From: Cristatella mucedo | Lineage: Eukaryota > Bryozoa > Phylactolaemata > Cristatellidae | Length of the DNA: 64,000 bases | Direction of reading: 5' to 3' | NCBI GenBank assembly: GCA_009760855.2 | Contig: WPIO01000010.1 | Location: 6,299,501-6,363,500, forward strand | Part shown: one piece after another, positions 41,786 through 53,575 of the stretch | Position numbering within the stretch: position 1 is the stretch's first letter | Layout of the letters: each line of letters opens with the position of its first letter | Notes under the pieces: model-generated | Seen by the model: only the letters and a program-made list of their open reading frames with translations | Told to the model about the DNA's origin: nothing | The model's database searches: none | Position numbers and translations under genes: made by a program

Positions 41786-43573
41786 TTTTCAGTTAGGCAG
41801 CCCACGGTGAGGAGTCCTCTGCCGCGATGAAGCTCTGTAGCTCGGCCTCCATTGAATTGAGCGAGAATGGTCCCTTCAAGATTTACATATGTACCTCGAA
41901 TGTTATGTTTAAACTGAATTATAGGCTCAACCGGAAATGAGTGATAAATCTTCAGCAACTTGTTGCAGAGGGGCCAAAGCTAAAGTAAAGCATTCGTTTT
42001 ATATGTTTTTTCCTGCATGGATGAAATGGAAAATATTAACTTACTCAAACAAATTGCATCACATCGCTTGTTGCCAGTAGTGCAGCAGAGCTGGGGTAGG
42101 CTGGGCAGGACGTTTTTCTTATTTTTTATTGTAGTGCAGCAAAGAAAATTCTATCCTGTTCCATGTTTGCTGTTTCTTATTCGATGAACAGCTCCGAGTT
42201 CACGATGTCAGTTAATAATTATCTGTCCGTGAACTCTGGAAGCTTCGCAACAGCAAAATCTCTACTAATTAAAGCGAGAAAGTCCGTCTCGCCGCAATAT
42301 GGTGCAAATGATTCGCCTGGCAAGATGGCACACTTCTTTCATGGGGCAAGATGGAGCAGTTGTCTTCCGTGACAGAACCACTATGACTCAACGAAATGAG
42401 TCCATAGGTAGTGAGCTGTTTGTCGCTTAATAAAATAGCAAAACAAAGAGTAAGAGTCGTGTCTCAAATAAATTTTCGTATATCTCGATCCGCGTGATTG
42501 CTTTTACAATAGTGGCTTGACTAAGACTTATTGTATTCTCAGCCTTTCTGTTACTCCCAGTGTCTCAGCGAGGCCAACCGACCCTGACATAGTTTGATTG
42601 GTCACGGGTTTATTCTTTGACTCAATGGCTGGTCCAACGAGAGCCTCTTCTGAGCAGAGCCTAAATCAAAATAGAGTTCATTAAATAATAACATTTTGGA
42701 AATGTTTTCTTTGTCTTTAAAGAGAATACTCGTCGAATTTATTTAGTTGTCGTACCTCTAATTTAGCAATAGCAGTTATAATAAGTCGTTTGCTTATCGC
42801 TCCTAGAGACTACATCTCTATCCATGCTCTTTACAAATAGCTTCAGTATGAGTAAATAATCACTAACCAGCTGAGGGATTAATTAACCTCCCAACTCATA
42901 TTCATCAATCGGCTGAAAAGGCCACGCTCACGCTTTCCCCTAATTTTCTTTAGTGCTGCTTAGTTATTAATACCACCGTGAAGCCGAAACGTAGATACAA
43001 CGTTCAGGGTTGTAACGAGACTTGCAAAATGAGTCATCTAAACTGTGCCAGTTCTTTCCGCAGGCTGAGGAGCCTCCCGGAGGCGACAAAAAAGAATGCT
43101 AAAGCCATCTGAGCTTTTCAGATGAAGCTTTTGTACGTTGTGCACATTTTCTATCTTAGGCCTGACTGGTCTTTTTAGTCCTGGTCACTCCCGTGCAACC
43201 GTTATTAGCCTTGACCTTCACCAGCGTTGGCCAGAAGTCAGTAGTAGCTGCCGGGTTTAGCCGCTAGACTAGAACAGCTGTCCAACCACCTGATCCCCTC
43301 TGAGAGCATTTAGTATTAAAAAACTGTACTTCGGCTGACTAATGATAGCCACTAGTGAAAAGGTAAAACCAGTCACACGCCGACTATATAGTAATGTCAT
43401 CTTCGACAATGCCAACAACCCGAATTCAGGCCAGACTCACGATAAAAGGTGAGGACTTGTAAAATCATAGGAAGGTCCGAATTATATAAAGTTTCCTCAG
43501 GTCGAACCTTTACCATATAGGAATGAAACGAATTGTAAATCAAGAAGTTATTTGGCAATCGAACGGGGATGAA

Positions 43574-43712
43574 TATAAAAACAACAACCATTTATACAGC
43601 GCTCTAAGATAACTTAACCTCTATCCAGGCGCTTCACGTAAAGAATACCAAAGGGTTCAATCCCGCGACCATGGTAATTAAACACGAGCACTTTAAGCCT
43701 TAGATTACCGTT
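43574..43712 (-). mobile_element. SINE family B
   Basis: The tail reads CATTTATACAGCGCTCTAAG and the B box is GGTTCAATCCCGCGACC. The head is diverged. Confidence 0.7.
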
Positions 43713-44859
43713 ATTCTACTTATTTCTTTCAACTTTTTCCAAAATACGTGCACTGAAACCACCTGCCAGTTGTTCTAGATTTTCTCTTTCTTACCAGCTG
43801 AATGCTTGCATAGCTCCTCCTGATTTCCTGCCTCCCGGAGATCCTACCTTAGTTGTCACCGATATGGCTTGCTAACATCACACATGCCGACAGCGAGCCT
43901 CAGCTGAAAACGTAGATTTACTACTTCGGCGCGCGAGCTCTTGTCCTTCAGCAGAATATTTTATAAATACGGTCCACAGCAAGAGTGGAGGGGGCAGGGT
44001 GATATTAGCCAGGGCTTATCTTCGCAGAATTATAAATGAGGCCGTTGAATAAGCAGATCTCCACATTCTGTTTACTTAGCGAGGAACAGTAGGTCCGTAT
44101 ATATGTATGCGAATTGTGGATGCGACGAGTGTTGATTGCGGGAAGCGACAGCTTAGCGGCGGAACAGCTGGTCCGCTGGTCCACACCGTCCGTCGGCGAT
44201 AGAGGAGTGATGAAAGCTCACAGGACTGAAAATCTATAGGAAAACTTTTCTATGTAGCGCTATGACATCGAATACCAAATTTTTGTGCGTAGGCTCTTGA
44301 GCGTGCCACTTGTTGGTCATTCCCGGCAGGCTGCTATACTTTCGTAATAGCTAGCTGACCGATAGTACATTACAGAGTCGCTAACGTCTGCAGGGTCATG
44401 CTCATGAGTCAGGAGTCGCAGGACTGAAAAGTCAAAATGCTATATAAGATTAATTTATTTGCTAGTCAAGCAATATTCAAATTAGGTTTATGACGATAAA
44501 CAATTTGCTAAGTTAATTTTTCATAGCCCAGCCTGTCCACGAGTTGTTAAGTGGTTCAGTGAATGCTGATGGCCTGGCAAAATCGCTCATTTGTCAAAAA
44601 ATTTGTCAATTACGGAGTGATCTGAAGCTGAAAAAGCTGCCGCGGTAAGGAGAAATGGCAAAGCCGACAAGTCATCAAACACCAAGTGAGTTCGGTGAAC
44701 GCGTAGAGTGATAGCTGAGCGGAAAATCTTCCTATCAGAGATGCACGGCTTTTCTGACGTCACTAAACGCCATAAGTTTCTGCTCCTGCACGTCTGAGCA
44801 TAAGCCAAGGACTCGGCGGCAGCTGAGCAGTCGCTGTCATTCTTAGCCGTAGTATTAGG

Positions 44860-45000
44860 ATCCTTGAGTATATCGGTAACCAGCCGGGTATTGATACGCA
44901 TGAGCGAAGTAAAATCGTATGTCGTATTGTCGTACAAATAGGAGTAATACGAATAGTAGACGAAGTAGCTGTAGGAAGTGAGATGGCTGTACGAGGTGAT
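44860..45000 (-). pseudogene. Tyr-rich tail beyond the stop of dispanin copy 2
   Basis: Open in frame after the TAA and Tyr-rich at first. To keep matching the copy 1 tail (YQYPAGYRYTQGS in another frame near 44,866-44,905) a frame change is needed. So this tail carries a stop and a frameshift relative to copy 1. Confidence 0.5.
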
Positions 45001-45306
45001 TTAGTTGTAGTAGTAGTTATACACAGACGAATAGTAGCCCGCTGAGGCAACCACATGTGAAGGTCCCACAACGGAGCCCACTACGATTGCCGCAAAAATA
45101 GGAGCCAGCACGGTTGCAGAGATGTTGAGATTCCTCGCTGCCAGCGAGTAGCTCCTACCCTCCTGTGGGCTCCTTGCACTGCCGATCTTCATCGAGAAGG
45201 TGATGGCGGCCAAACCAAGAGGCCAGAAGTAGCAGAGGCAGTTAAAGATCGACCATCCGAGGTAGCTCGGTGGTGAGACCACAGCCTGCCGGTTGATAAT
45301 AGCCGG
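45001..45306 (-). CDS. Dispanin copy 2, exon 2 (CD225 domain)
   Basis: The acceptor has a good pyrimidine tract (TTCATTTGCAG). The CD225 core covers protein residues about 125-195. It ends at TAA 45,003-45,001 after a short Tyr-rich tail. Beyond the stop, the sequence on the same strand remains Tyr-rich for about 25 codons (SYSHLTSYSYFVYYSYYSYL). Confidence 0.88.
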   Translation of the reverse strand, partial: PAIINRQAVVSPPSYLGWSIFNCLCYFWPLGLAAITFSMKIGSARSPQEGRSYSLAARNLNISATVLAPIFAAIVVGSVVGPSHVVASAGYYSSVYNYYYN

Positions 45307-48300
45307 CTGCAAATGAATGAATAATTCTATAGGTTTAGCAAGTTCATGATAGCGAATTATAACCAAAGCAGTGCTCCGCAATCATCAGTAGTAGGCCACA
45401 GAAGGTGTGTTGAACGGGCAGTGTACTAATTTAAATAACTCCTGAACACGCGAGTCAGAGGAATTGAGTAATCTTATTGATGCAAAATCAACTAGCTTAT
45501 TTGATAAGTTGCACAATCACATTATCACCTCTTCTAAACTGCAATGACAGACTAAGTATAGCGTTCGGATCGCATAAGATCAACTTTAACCCTGTGTAGC
45601 TCAAAGGATAGCCAAATACTGTCCCGGTTTTCTCTACATATCTGCAGATAGTGGTTTCTGTAAAACTCCTTAATGTAATCCTTCTACCTAGTCTCACGGT
45701 CGGTCGTAGGTATACTATGTCAAAGGGTTACTTCTATTAAAATTCGGAAGCTAAAACACAGTGCCGAGCAATAACATAATGGCAATTCTTGGGCTGAATT
45801 GTTACTGATTCTAATACTGATAAGAAATAGATATGGTGCCCCTAGAAGAGAAAATCTGTTGCTAGGCCTTTTGCATATTATAATAATAGATCATTTGTAT
45901 AGCACCTGGAGTGCTATACATTTCTGTCGAGGTGCTTTATAACTTGCTGCGCAAGAATATACAATCAAGAGTTAATGGAACGCATGATTTCCGGATCGGA
46001 AAAGCATATACAAGGAAACTAGTCTAATTTTAAGGCTCGCATGGTAAGGCAAATATACAAACACTCATGGCCATTGTTTAGTCAGATCTATGGCAAGTAG
46101 CACGTATTGAATCATACCAATGCGAAAGCGAAGCAAACTGGAGCAAAAAGAAAATTCACCGGGGCCCAGGGAAAGCTGGTTGAAACGAAACCAACGAACG
46201 AACGTGTATTGCTGAGACTTAAATGATTACAAGTCAATGCAGTTGGTGGCAGAAGCGGCAAGCGAGTTACAGACTTTCGGTGCATACGATCTGAAGCTCC
46301 GATCATCAGCAGATTTCAATTTAGTGCGAGAAATGCTAAGACGACAAGAAACAACGTTTGACGGTGGCTATGCAGGTAAAACAAGGAATGAAGGGCGAGG
46401 TGTCCGTTAAAATTTTTTCTTTTGGGATGGGCACTTTGATGCTATCTATATTGCTGAAAAGGTCATGAGTTCAAATACTGCAGTGGCGATCTAATATTGC
46501 CCATTACTAAAGGAGGTGACTGCCGGAAAGGCTCGTCTCCCGCTGTAAAATGAGGATGTTAAATTTGTAAATACTAATATTACTACTTGATCGGTCGAGA
46601 TGGGAGACATCGGTATTTTGCATTGTGCATATGTGGCTCAAATAAGCTTTATATAAACCTAGAATTGGACTCAGCAACGATGAATTGGAATGCGCTAGAG
46701 TAGTCACCGTTCGCCAATCCATGGACAGCTGGTCATGATATTTTGTATTCTTTCTCAAGCTAAGTAAGAGTGGCTAGTTTGACTGAAGCACACAATAGAT
46801 AGTACAGACGAAGGCGTAATATATGCTTAGTTGGAGGACAAACCTTTTTCAGAGTATCAGGAAAGATCATTTCGTAGCATTCTACCAGTGAGGGCAGGTC
46901 AGTCAGAGGATTTAGCGGAAGGGGCAAAGAAGATAATTTTTCGGACAACATCGTCATTAAGGTCAACCAAAGTGCAATTTACTGTTATTTTGGATACTAA
47001 AGGAGACTCTAACTGCAGAATAAACTAGATTCACATATGATCAGATTTGGAGTAACAATACGAGTTGAAAGCATGCTATAGCAAAAGAATACTTGATCAA
47101 GCTCAACATATTTTTGAGAAAAGAGCCATACGCATTAGTAACAAGACAAACGGGATCGCCAATTTACAAAATTCGATACACAGGGATTCAACTGAGTCAG
47201 AAATAGAAATTTAAAATTCACAAATTACAAGAAAAAGGCAATTTCTGGTGTACATAATCTGAATTAATGATGGGTCTGCAGTTATTTCGTATCAAGTACA
47301 TCAAATACATTATTATTATTAGTATCTAGAGATTTTTCTCGCCCACTGTAGTTACAGAAGGAGCTATTTCGTACCAGATACAGCTGTAAACTAACCTAGC
47401 ACTCGCTATAGGGAATCTGCTGTTGGCTGAGCAGAAGAGATACATTTTCACGCCTCCTCTTCACCAGCGCCGGACGCTAGACCGTGTGACCTCATGTCTG
47501 CGGCTCGTGGGGCAGCTCCAATTTCCTGCCGCATCGATCGAAATGAACAAGTTGCTTCGACTCCTCCCTCTCGTCGACTCCTGCTCGATGCTTCCGGTTC
47601 AAGACAAGGTAGCTTCCAAATGCAGCTAAATTTTCTCGCACTGGTCATTTGTGATTCCCTCCGGCTCCGAAGCATTACCTAGCAGAGCTTCAGTGAACTG
47701 TGGCCATTGCCAAATGCGCCTTGGCATCCCGTTCTTTACAGGGGAAGCAAATCTGCAGCAAATCAATCGCCCCAGGGTAACTGGTACACAGTGTTCACCT
47801 AATATAATTCATTTATATAGCGCCCTAAGAAAACTTAATCTCTGTTCAGGCACACCACGTACGCCACGGGGCTCGAGCCAACGACCTCGGTCAGACCTTG
47901 GTGGGGCGAGCACCTTAACCACTGGGCCAAACTAACTAGGCTTAGAAGATAAGAAACACGTAGTTCGGCTCTCACTGCTGCTGTTTCTTCGGTGGGTTAA
48001 TTGCAGCGTGCTAAGCTACTCTCGTGAAGCCCTTCGCGTAAGTTTTTTCGCTAATGCAAACCCTAAATATCACGCAGGCGACGAATGAACTAGGCCAGCG
48101 TGCAGAATGCAGCTCGTAGGCGAGTCCCGATCGAGGCGCCTCACAAGGCTTCCATGCTGACGTGAAAGCGTCCGCTAACTACAGGGACACGAGCAGCACC
48201 CCAACCGATAGGGCTGAGCTGAAAATGGCTTTTAATTTCTGGATCCTTATGCCCTTCCGAAATCTCAAAAAACATCACTGCTGCGATGGATTGCAAGGTG

Positions 48301-50110
48301 AAGGATTAGTGTGCCTCAAGATCATTCGTTGAGCAATGGCCCCGGTCGGGCAAAGCATGGTGGGTGAGGGGAAGGCAACCGGTTACACCGTGTAAATTAT
48401 GGCAGCTCCCAGCGAAAGTGATTCCGAGCCACGCAGGTCTGGCAGGGGTTGGGGGCGAGCACAGCGAGTGCCTCAAAGTTGCTCGCCACTATCACTCACG
48501 AGATCGTTCGTTTGAACCTGCCGTACCTCGATGCTGAAGCCAAGTATACGTTAACTTGGGCCAGTCATAGTGTCTAGGCGTCGGGAGCCGAGGCCTAGCA
48601 GGGTCGGAGCACTGAGCTATTCGCTCAATAACGGCTAGGGAAGACTTGGAAAACATTTGTTTCGGTCACTGTTTCGTGCGATCTCTTTATGCCGGTTATT
48701 ACTCAGCGAAGAAAGTCTCAAGTCAGTCAGAAAATACGAAGAAAGTATTAAGTCCGTACAAAAGTACTAAGAAAGTCTTAAGTCAGCAATGCAATTAGTT
48801 TGGCGCTTCATCTGGTTTCTTTGCCTACAATGCAGTAAATAACGAATTGTAAGCAATTTTTGGTAAAGCTTCACTGGTATTAGGGAACGAGCCTTTAATA
48901 CCGGCGAAGATTAATAAATATTATCTGTAGCTCACGATTCTCTCCCAGCAACTGCAATGACCAGATAATGCATTTAACATAACTACTGTGGTAGAGGATA
49001 CAAGACAAAAATAGCAGACGCCGAGTACGATCAAAACGAAATTCAGAAGCCCTCAACTAGAAATATTCATGCACTACTGGAAAAGTCGGTGTTATAAAAA
49101 AATGGCTGTCTTTCATTGAGCCTTGGTATAAAAGAGGAAAAAGGGCCAAAACGTAAAGAGAAGGCGCCTAGTTGGCGCACTTGCAGCGAAGTTAATCTTA
49201 TCCACTCGTGTTCGCTACAGGCGATCGTACTGCGATAGATAAAAAAGGCTTCAGGATAAGTAGCAGAAAATTAACGCCCTCTACCGCGAGGTTCAAAACG
49301 CTGAAAGTAAAAAATTACAAACAAGTTTTAGGTAAAGCGCTGCTGGTATTAAGGAACAAGTCTTAAGGTCGGTGAAGCTCAAGGGCTATGAGCATGTTGA
49401 GATACATTAGCCAGGCTCCAGGATAGGCAGGAGGACATTTCTGCCCTTTACTGCTAGTTGCGATTAGCTAGAACATCTGATCAAAATCAGTGGATTAATA
49501 AGCCATGTTTTATATTAGTATTGGGATATTTATGATTTCAATTAGCCCTCGGATGATCGAATAGTGATAAGATAAAATCAGCCTAATCGGAATAATACAC
49601 GAAAGCATTATTAATGAGATTGTAAAGCCTATTTATACAACCTCCTCTGCTTTTTCAATATCTTTGCTACGATTGCGCTAAATGCAAAAACATTCCTAGT
49701 CGAGAAACATCGCACTGTCACCAAGTGTGATTACAATCGTCTGGTAATGAAAGACTACTGGGAAAGCTTACCTGTCGTACGACTCCTACGACGGCTTGAT
49801 GAGTCTGTAGCTGATACGAATGCACGTTGCTTTGTGACTGCACAGGCTGAACGTATCCACGAGAAGGCTGTAAAAAGTATTGGTACGCTGGGGGCTGAGG
49901 GGGTCTGTCAGGAGCCTGCGAGACAAGCGAGTAGTCTGGTGGCGCTGATTCCTCCGGCTTGAAGCCATTTGCAGTCGAGGGCATTGGCTGGCCAATTGCC
50001 TGTGGTGGTGACTCGTTGCCCAGTGGCCGAGGATACTGATACTGCTGGAAACCAGAGGCGTCGCTGGCAGCTGTCTGTTGATGCGGATGCATTAAGTAAT
50101 GTCCTTGCAT
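45001..50110 (-). CDS. Dispanin/CD225-family membrane protein, copy 2 (two exons, 214 aa)
   Basis: Exon 1 (49,772-50,110, 113 codons) begins MQGHYLMHPHQQTAASDASG and is Pro/Gln/Tyr-rich (DRPPQPPAYQYFLQPSRGYV). Exon 2 (45,001-45,306, 101 codons plus TAA) has PPSYLGWSIFNCLCYFWPLG, a polar loop ending SYSLAARNLN, and the helix ISATVLAPIFAAIVVGSVVG, ending in a Tyr-rich YYSSVYNYYYN. Both join in phase 0 (CAG|GTAAGC to TTTGCAG|CCG) across a 4.5-kb intron. The start is the first ATG after an in-frame TGA at 50,143-50,141. Family knowledge: two hydrophobic segments, proline-rich cytosolic N-terminus, membrane or vesicle roles. The exact function here is unknown. Confidence 0.85.
45885..46460 (-). 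mobile_element. Old CR1/L2-like LINE fragment
   Basis: The left edge resembles a 3' tail (TAATAATAGATCATTTGTATAG). Further right, GAGTTACAGACTTTCGGTGC and GATCTGAAGCTCCGATCATC correspond to the antisense of the RLWNSLP / KTVGDRSF region of LINE ORFs. It is too decayed to assign to family 1 or 2. Confidence 0.5.
47803..47942 (-). mobile_element. SINE family B
   Basis: Close to the 36.2-kb copy. The tail reads ATTTATATAGCGCCCTAAGA, the B side GGGGCTCGAGCCAACGACC, and the A side GCGAGCACCTTAACCACTGG. Confidence 0.82.
48707..48786. repeat. 30-bp tandem repeat, about 2.7 units
   Basis: CGAAGAAAGT...AAGTC units follow one another with small changes (CGAAGAAAGTCTCAAGTC, CGAAGAAAGTATTAAGTC, CTAAGAAAGTCTTAAGTC). 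Confidence 0.88.
49772..50110 (-). CDS. Dispanin copy 2, exon 1
   Basis: Proline-rich cytosolic N-terminus with possible short motifs (APPDYSLV, PPQPPAYQY). PPxY-like sites such as PPDYS and PPAYQ could bind WW domains, by analogy only. The donor is strong. Confidence 0.85.
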
Positions 50111-50569
50111 CCTGGAGCTGTTGAGAAGCTTTAGACGTTCTCAGACTGAGAACGTCTTCCTTGGAGTGCTGCGGAGCAGCTGTCGTCAGGTTAAGGCACA
50201 GGCACAGCCTATTGCTATAGGTAAAAAGCCTACAATAGTAACGTAAAAGCGAAGCTCATACTCCGGTTTTTAAGAGAATGAGATTGTAAATGATTAAACG
50301 CCGCAAATTCAATGCACACTATTGATGCCGTTTTGCCATCACATATTCAGTAGTGTTTCTTTGCCCCAGCAAGTGTTATGTTTTCTCGAGGGTACACCAA
50401 ATGCGAGATTGCGAACTTCGTCATAAGGAAGTTGCCATTCTCTATTCAACGAGCTTCTCAGGACTCACGATAGACAGCTTGAATGCGTGTTGGCAAGTAC
50501 CTCACAAAGTCTGCCTAGTAAAGGAATAGCGACCTTCAAATCCCAAGCAAGTCTCCTTTTTTTCTCTAG
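50111..50569 (-). other. Upstream flank of dispanin copy 2
   Basis: A putative promoter region by position. Apart from the palindrome I see no clear core element. Confidence 0.3.
50133..50157. promoter_or_regulatory. Palindrome upstream of dispanin copy 2 start
   Basis: AGACGTTCTCAG and its exact reverse complement are separated by one A. It sits 23-47 nt upstream of the ATG, so it is in the 5' UTR or core promoter. It could be a dimer-binding site or an RNA hairpin. No factor is assigned. Confidence 0.5.
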
Positions 50570-50706
50570 ACTTTACAGGCTTTATGGCTATCATCACCGC
50601 TTGCAGCGGCAATATAGGATCGCCCCACCGCAGGATTTGAACCCACGACCTCGGGAAAGAGGTTGTGAAAACCAACTGCCTTACCTAGTGTGCCAGCACG
50701 GCCCAC
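50570..50706 (-). mobile_element. SINE family A
   Basis: It reads GGCTATCATCACCGCTTGCA, GGATTTGAACCCACGACCTC and CTGCCTTACCTAGTGTGCCA. The tail side is cut short. Confidence 0.82.
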
Positions 50707-50924
50707 CAACTATGACGCTCGTGGCAAAAAGTTGGGCTCCGGAGTTTTTCCTATCTTTAAACACCTTATTGTGCGCTTCAGAAGATCTGCACCTAGTGAG
50801 CCACAGAAGCTGAGAAACATGCCAAAAATAAGTGGACAAACTTGAATATGGTATCCTTGTCGATTCTTACTCAAATTTTTATATTGTTATGTAGCTGAAA
50901 CTAGACAGGATAATTATAATAATA

Positions 50925-51540
50925 ATTATAAAAATACACTTGTTGAGCGCCCCCGGATAACATAATTTCTTTCTAGGTAATTTTAATATGCTACAAATGA
51001 AGCATGATCGAATGGCTAGTGGTAGCATTCTGTATGACAAAAAAATAACGTGGTTAAAGGTGACTAGCACAGGATCAGCATGCAAACATGATTAGCATCA
51101 GCATGCACAGTGTCAGCACGAAAAAGCACACAACGAACGTATCACACGGATCTACTAAATGCTCTGACAAGTAGACGCATTTTAGCTTTTTTTTTAATGT
51201 CATCAAGTTTGGGGATGTCGTAGCGCCAGTCGGAGGTGAGTTCTCTGCATTGGGAACTACGAACTAAAGGCACGATCTGCTTGAGATTTGAGGTTTGTAC
51301 GAACTGTAACTAAATTAATAGAATCCAAAAAAGAGGGCGGTACGATGCTTAGCCTGGTAGAGGAGTATATCTTATAGGCAGGCTAGAGCCTTAGCTGGAA
51401 TGGATCTAAAAGTGAGGGACGGAACCTCAAAGTTGATGCCTTACTTGACTGGGAGCCAGCGCAAGTCGGCGAGAAGTGGTCTGACGTGGAAACTGGGCCG
51501 CTTACAGCAGACAAGCCTAGCTGCAGAGCTTTGCACCAAC
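50925..51540 (-). mobile_element. LINE family 1, minus copy of a head-to-head pair
   Basis: The tail at left is ATAATTATAATAATAATTAT, followed by the reverse 3' stem-loop and UTR and then the antisense of the reverse transcriptase C-terminus up to CTAGCTGCAGAGCTTTGCAC. It is more diverged than its partner. Confidence 0.85.
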
Positions 51541-52900
51541 TGATCACTGCCCTACAAAGGCTTCTAAGCCTGGGCATCACTGGCACTGCTCTGCAATGGT
51601 TCAGGTCCTTTCTCAGTGGAAGACTCCAGAGTATTGCCGTGAATGGACAAAGATCATCCGAGGTACCTCTGAAATATGGGGTACCTCAGGGCACCGTGCT
51701 AGGTCTGGTTGCACCACCGTGCTAGGTCTGGTTCTCTTCACGGTTTACACTCTCCCTCTTGCTGATGTGATTGCCAATCACAATCTAGGCTTTCACTTCT
51801 ATGCGGATGACACTCAGTTGTACCTTTGCATTGATCCCTCCCAGCCTTCGAGCACCTCAAATTCTCTTAACTCACTTGCTGCATGCATTGATGACATCCG
51901 CACATGGATGGCAGAAAATTTTCTTAAACTAAATGACGATAAAACTAACTTACTAGTTATGGGCAAACCCAGTGTGATTCACAAATTGAAAAGGCTGAAA
52001 CTCAAAATTGGCTCTGCCAGCATATCTCCAGTTGAATCAGTTCAAAATCTAGGTGTCGTGTTCCAAAGCGACCATAGACGACCATATCAGCTTCACAGCC
52101 AAATCTGCCTATTTTCAGCTTCATAACATTGCTAAAATTCGGGCTTGTTTAGATAAGGATACCACATCTAAGTTGGTCTGTGCATTCGTGACATCCCGTC
52201 TCGACCTCTGCAACTCACTGCTTGCTGGCCTACCGGCATGTGCGATCAGGCGATTGCAGCTGGTGCAAAACTCCGCAGATAGGCTTGTCTGTCGTGAGCG
52301 TCGCAGTTGCCACATTACTCCACTTCTCGCCGACCTGCACTGGCTACCAGTCAAGCAACGGATTGACTTCAAGGTTTTGTCGCTCACTTTTAGGTCACTT
52401 CATTCTATGGCTCCAGCTTATCTCTCAGATCTACTCCCTCATCAGGCCAAGCATCGTACCAACTGCTTTTCGGAATCCACCAGTCTACAAATACCCCGTA
52501 CAAACCTGAAATCAATTGGAGACCGTGCATTTAGTTCGTATGCTCCCACAGCCTGGAACTCCCTCCCGACCTGCGTCAGAAAATCCCCTGACTTGACCAC
52601 ATTTAAAAAGAACTTAAAAACACCTATTTAGGACAGCATTTAGTGGGACCCTATGATTCGTCCTTGATGTGCTTATGCGTGCTGACACTGTGCATGCTGC
52701 CACTAACCACATTTGCATGCTGACCCTGTGCATGTCACCCCTAACCATGTTATTCATTTTGTTTGTTTTTCAAGCATGATTTTAATCACCACTCAATTGC
52801 ATTTCCCTTTGCAGCAAATGTAAAGCGCCTAGAGAGCGATTAGGTTCTCTGAGGGCGCTTTATCAAGTGCATTATTATTCTTATTATTATTATTATAGCT
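51541..52900 (+). mobile_element. LINE family 1, longest copy with reverse transcriptase domain
   Basis: It starts inside the reverse transcriptase (LITALQRLLSLGITGTALQW, then PLKYGVPQGTVLG). It reads FHFYADDTQLYL, the catalytic YADD, then WMAENFLKLNDDKTNLL, and on to the C-terminal region (HITPLLADLHWLPVKQRIDF, APTAWNSLPTCV) in three overlapping frames. A short duplication at GTGCTAGGTCTGGTT near 51,700 and a shift near 52,060 break the frame. The 3' stem-loop AAAGCGCC/GGCGCTTT is at 52,822-52,861, followed by an ATTATTATT tail. It is 5' truncated. Confidence 0.93.
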
Positions 52901-53408
52901 GCTCCCATTTCTTTGCGGCCTTCCTAATGTCTTACACGATGCTACCAAGATTTGCCAATATTCATCCAGTCTTAATTTCCGTGCTTATTTAGAGGGATCC
53001 GACGAGGCAAACGGAAGCCCAGTAGTTACTATGCGGTTTCGAGTTTTAAGTAGAAGAAGCTGCCATATAAGTATGGCAAGTACGTATAGTTTTACTCGCA
53101 GCTAGACAAAGCGTACTGTGCAGCGACCATCGTCACCACAAGTCTATTTTTACTCTACACGGAACTAGGGAGGAAAAGTTCAACTCTCTTCGCCGATCTC
53201 ACCTTATCGGAACTGTCCCCATACATACATCAATAAAAAATAATACCCCAATCAAAGGGTGGCATAGCCCACTCTCATGCCGCCTTAACATGCCGTTCAA
53301 GCTTTTGCAAGCTGTATGAGTCAAGGAGCTAACAGACAATCCAGCCTCGAAGCCACGGAAAACAGCCACCCAGTCAGTGTGAGTCAGAAACTGCAGAGCG
53401 TATCGTGA
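52901..53408. other. Intergenic, nothing recognised
   Basis: 0.5 kb between LINE and SINE. No signal. Confidence 0.3.
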
Positions 53409-53575
53409 TAGCCCAGGACGTAAGGTGCTTGCTCTTCGCAACCGCCGATGTCTTGGGTTCGAATTGTGCAGTTTGGCGATCATGTATTGCAACTGCAAGC
53501 TGTGGTGATGGCCGATAAGGCTCTTCTGCCGCTATACAAATCAGAGAGTTATATAACTAAGATTTTTTAATCAAT
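53409..53575 (+). mobile_element. SINE family A, diverged
   Basis: GCCCAGGACGTAAGGTGCTT (A side), TTGGGTTCGAATTGTGCAG (B box), GCAAGCTGTGGTGATGGCCG and GCTATACAAATCAGAGAG. Its A side resembles family B heads, so it may be an intermediate or mosaic type. Confidence 0.75.

Larger units (their letters stand above)
41515..44586. other. Interval between the two dispanin genes
   Basis: 3.1 kb with two SINE B pieces. It should contain the copy 1 promoter near 41.5-41.6 kb, but no core element is convincing. The rest is AT-rich and not recognised. Confidence 0.4.
45307..49771 (-). other. Intron of dispanin copy 2
   Basis: 4.5 kb containing an old LINE, one SINE B and a 30-bp tandem repeat. 46.5-47.8 kb and 47.95-48.7 kb show nothing that I recognise. 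Confidence 0.5.

Noticed and set aside
50925..52900. Single LINE insertion with 5' inversion (twin priming)
   Set aside because: Twin priming leaves one 3' tail. Here both halves carry their own 3' stem-loop and tail, so two insertions are needed.
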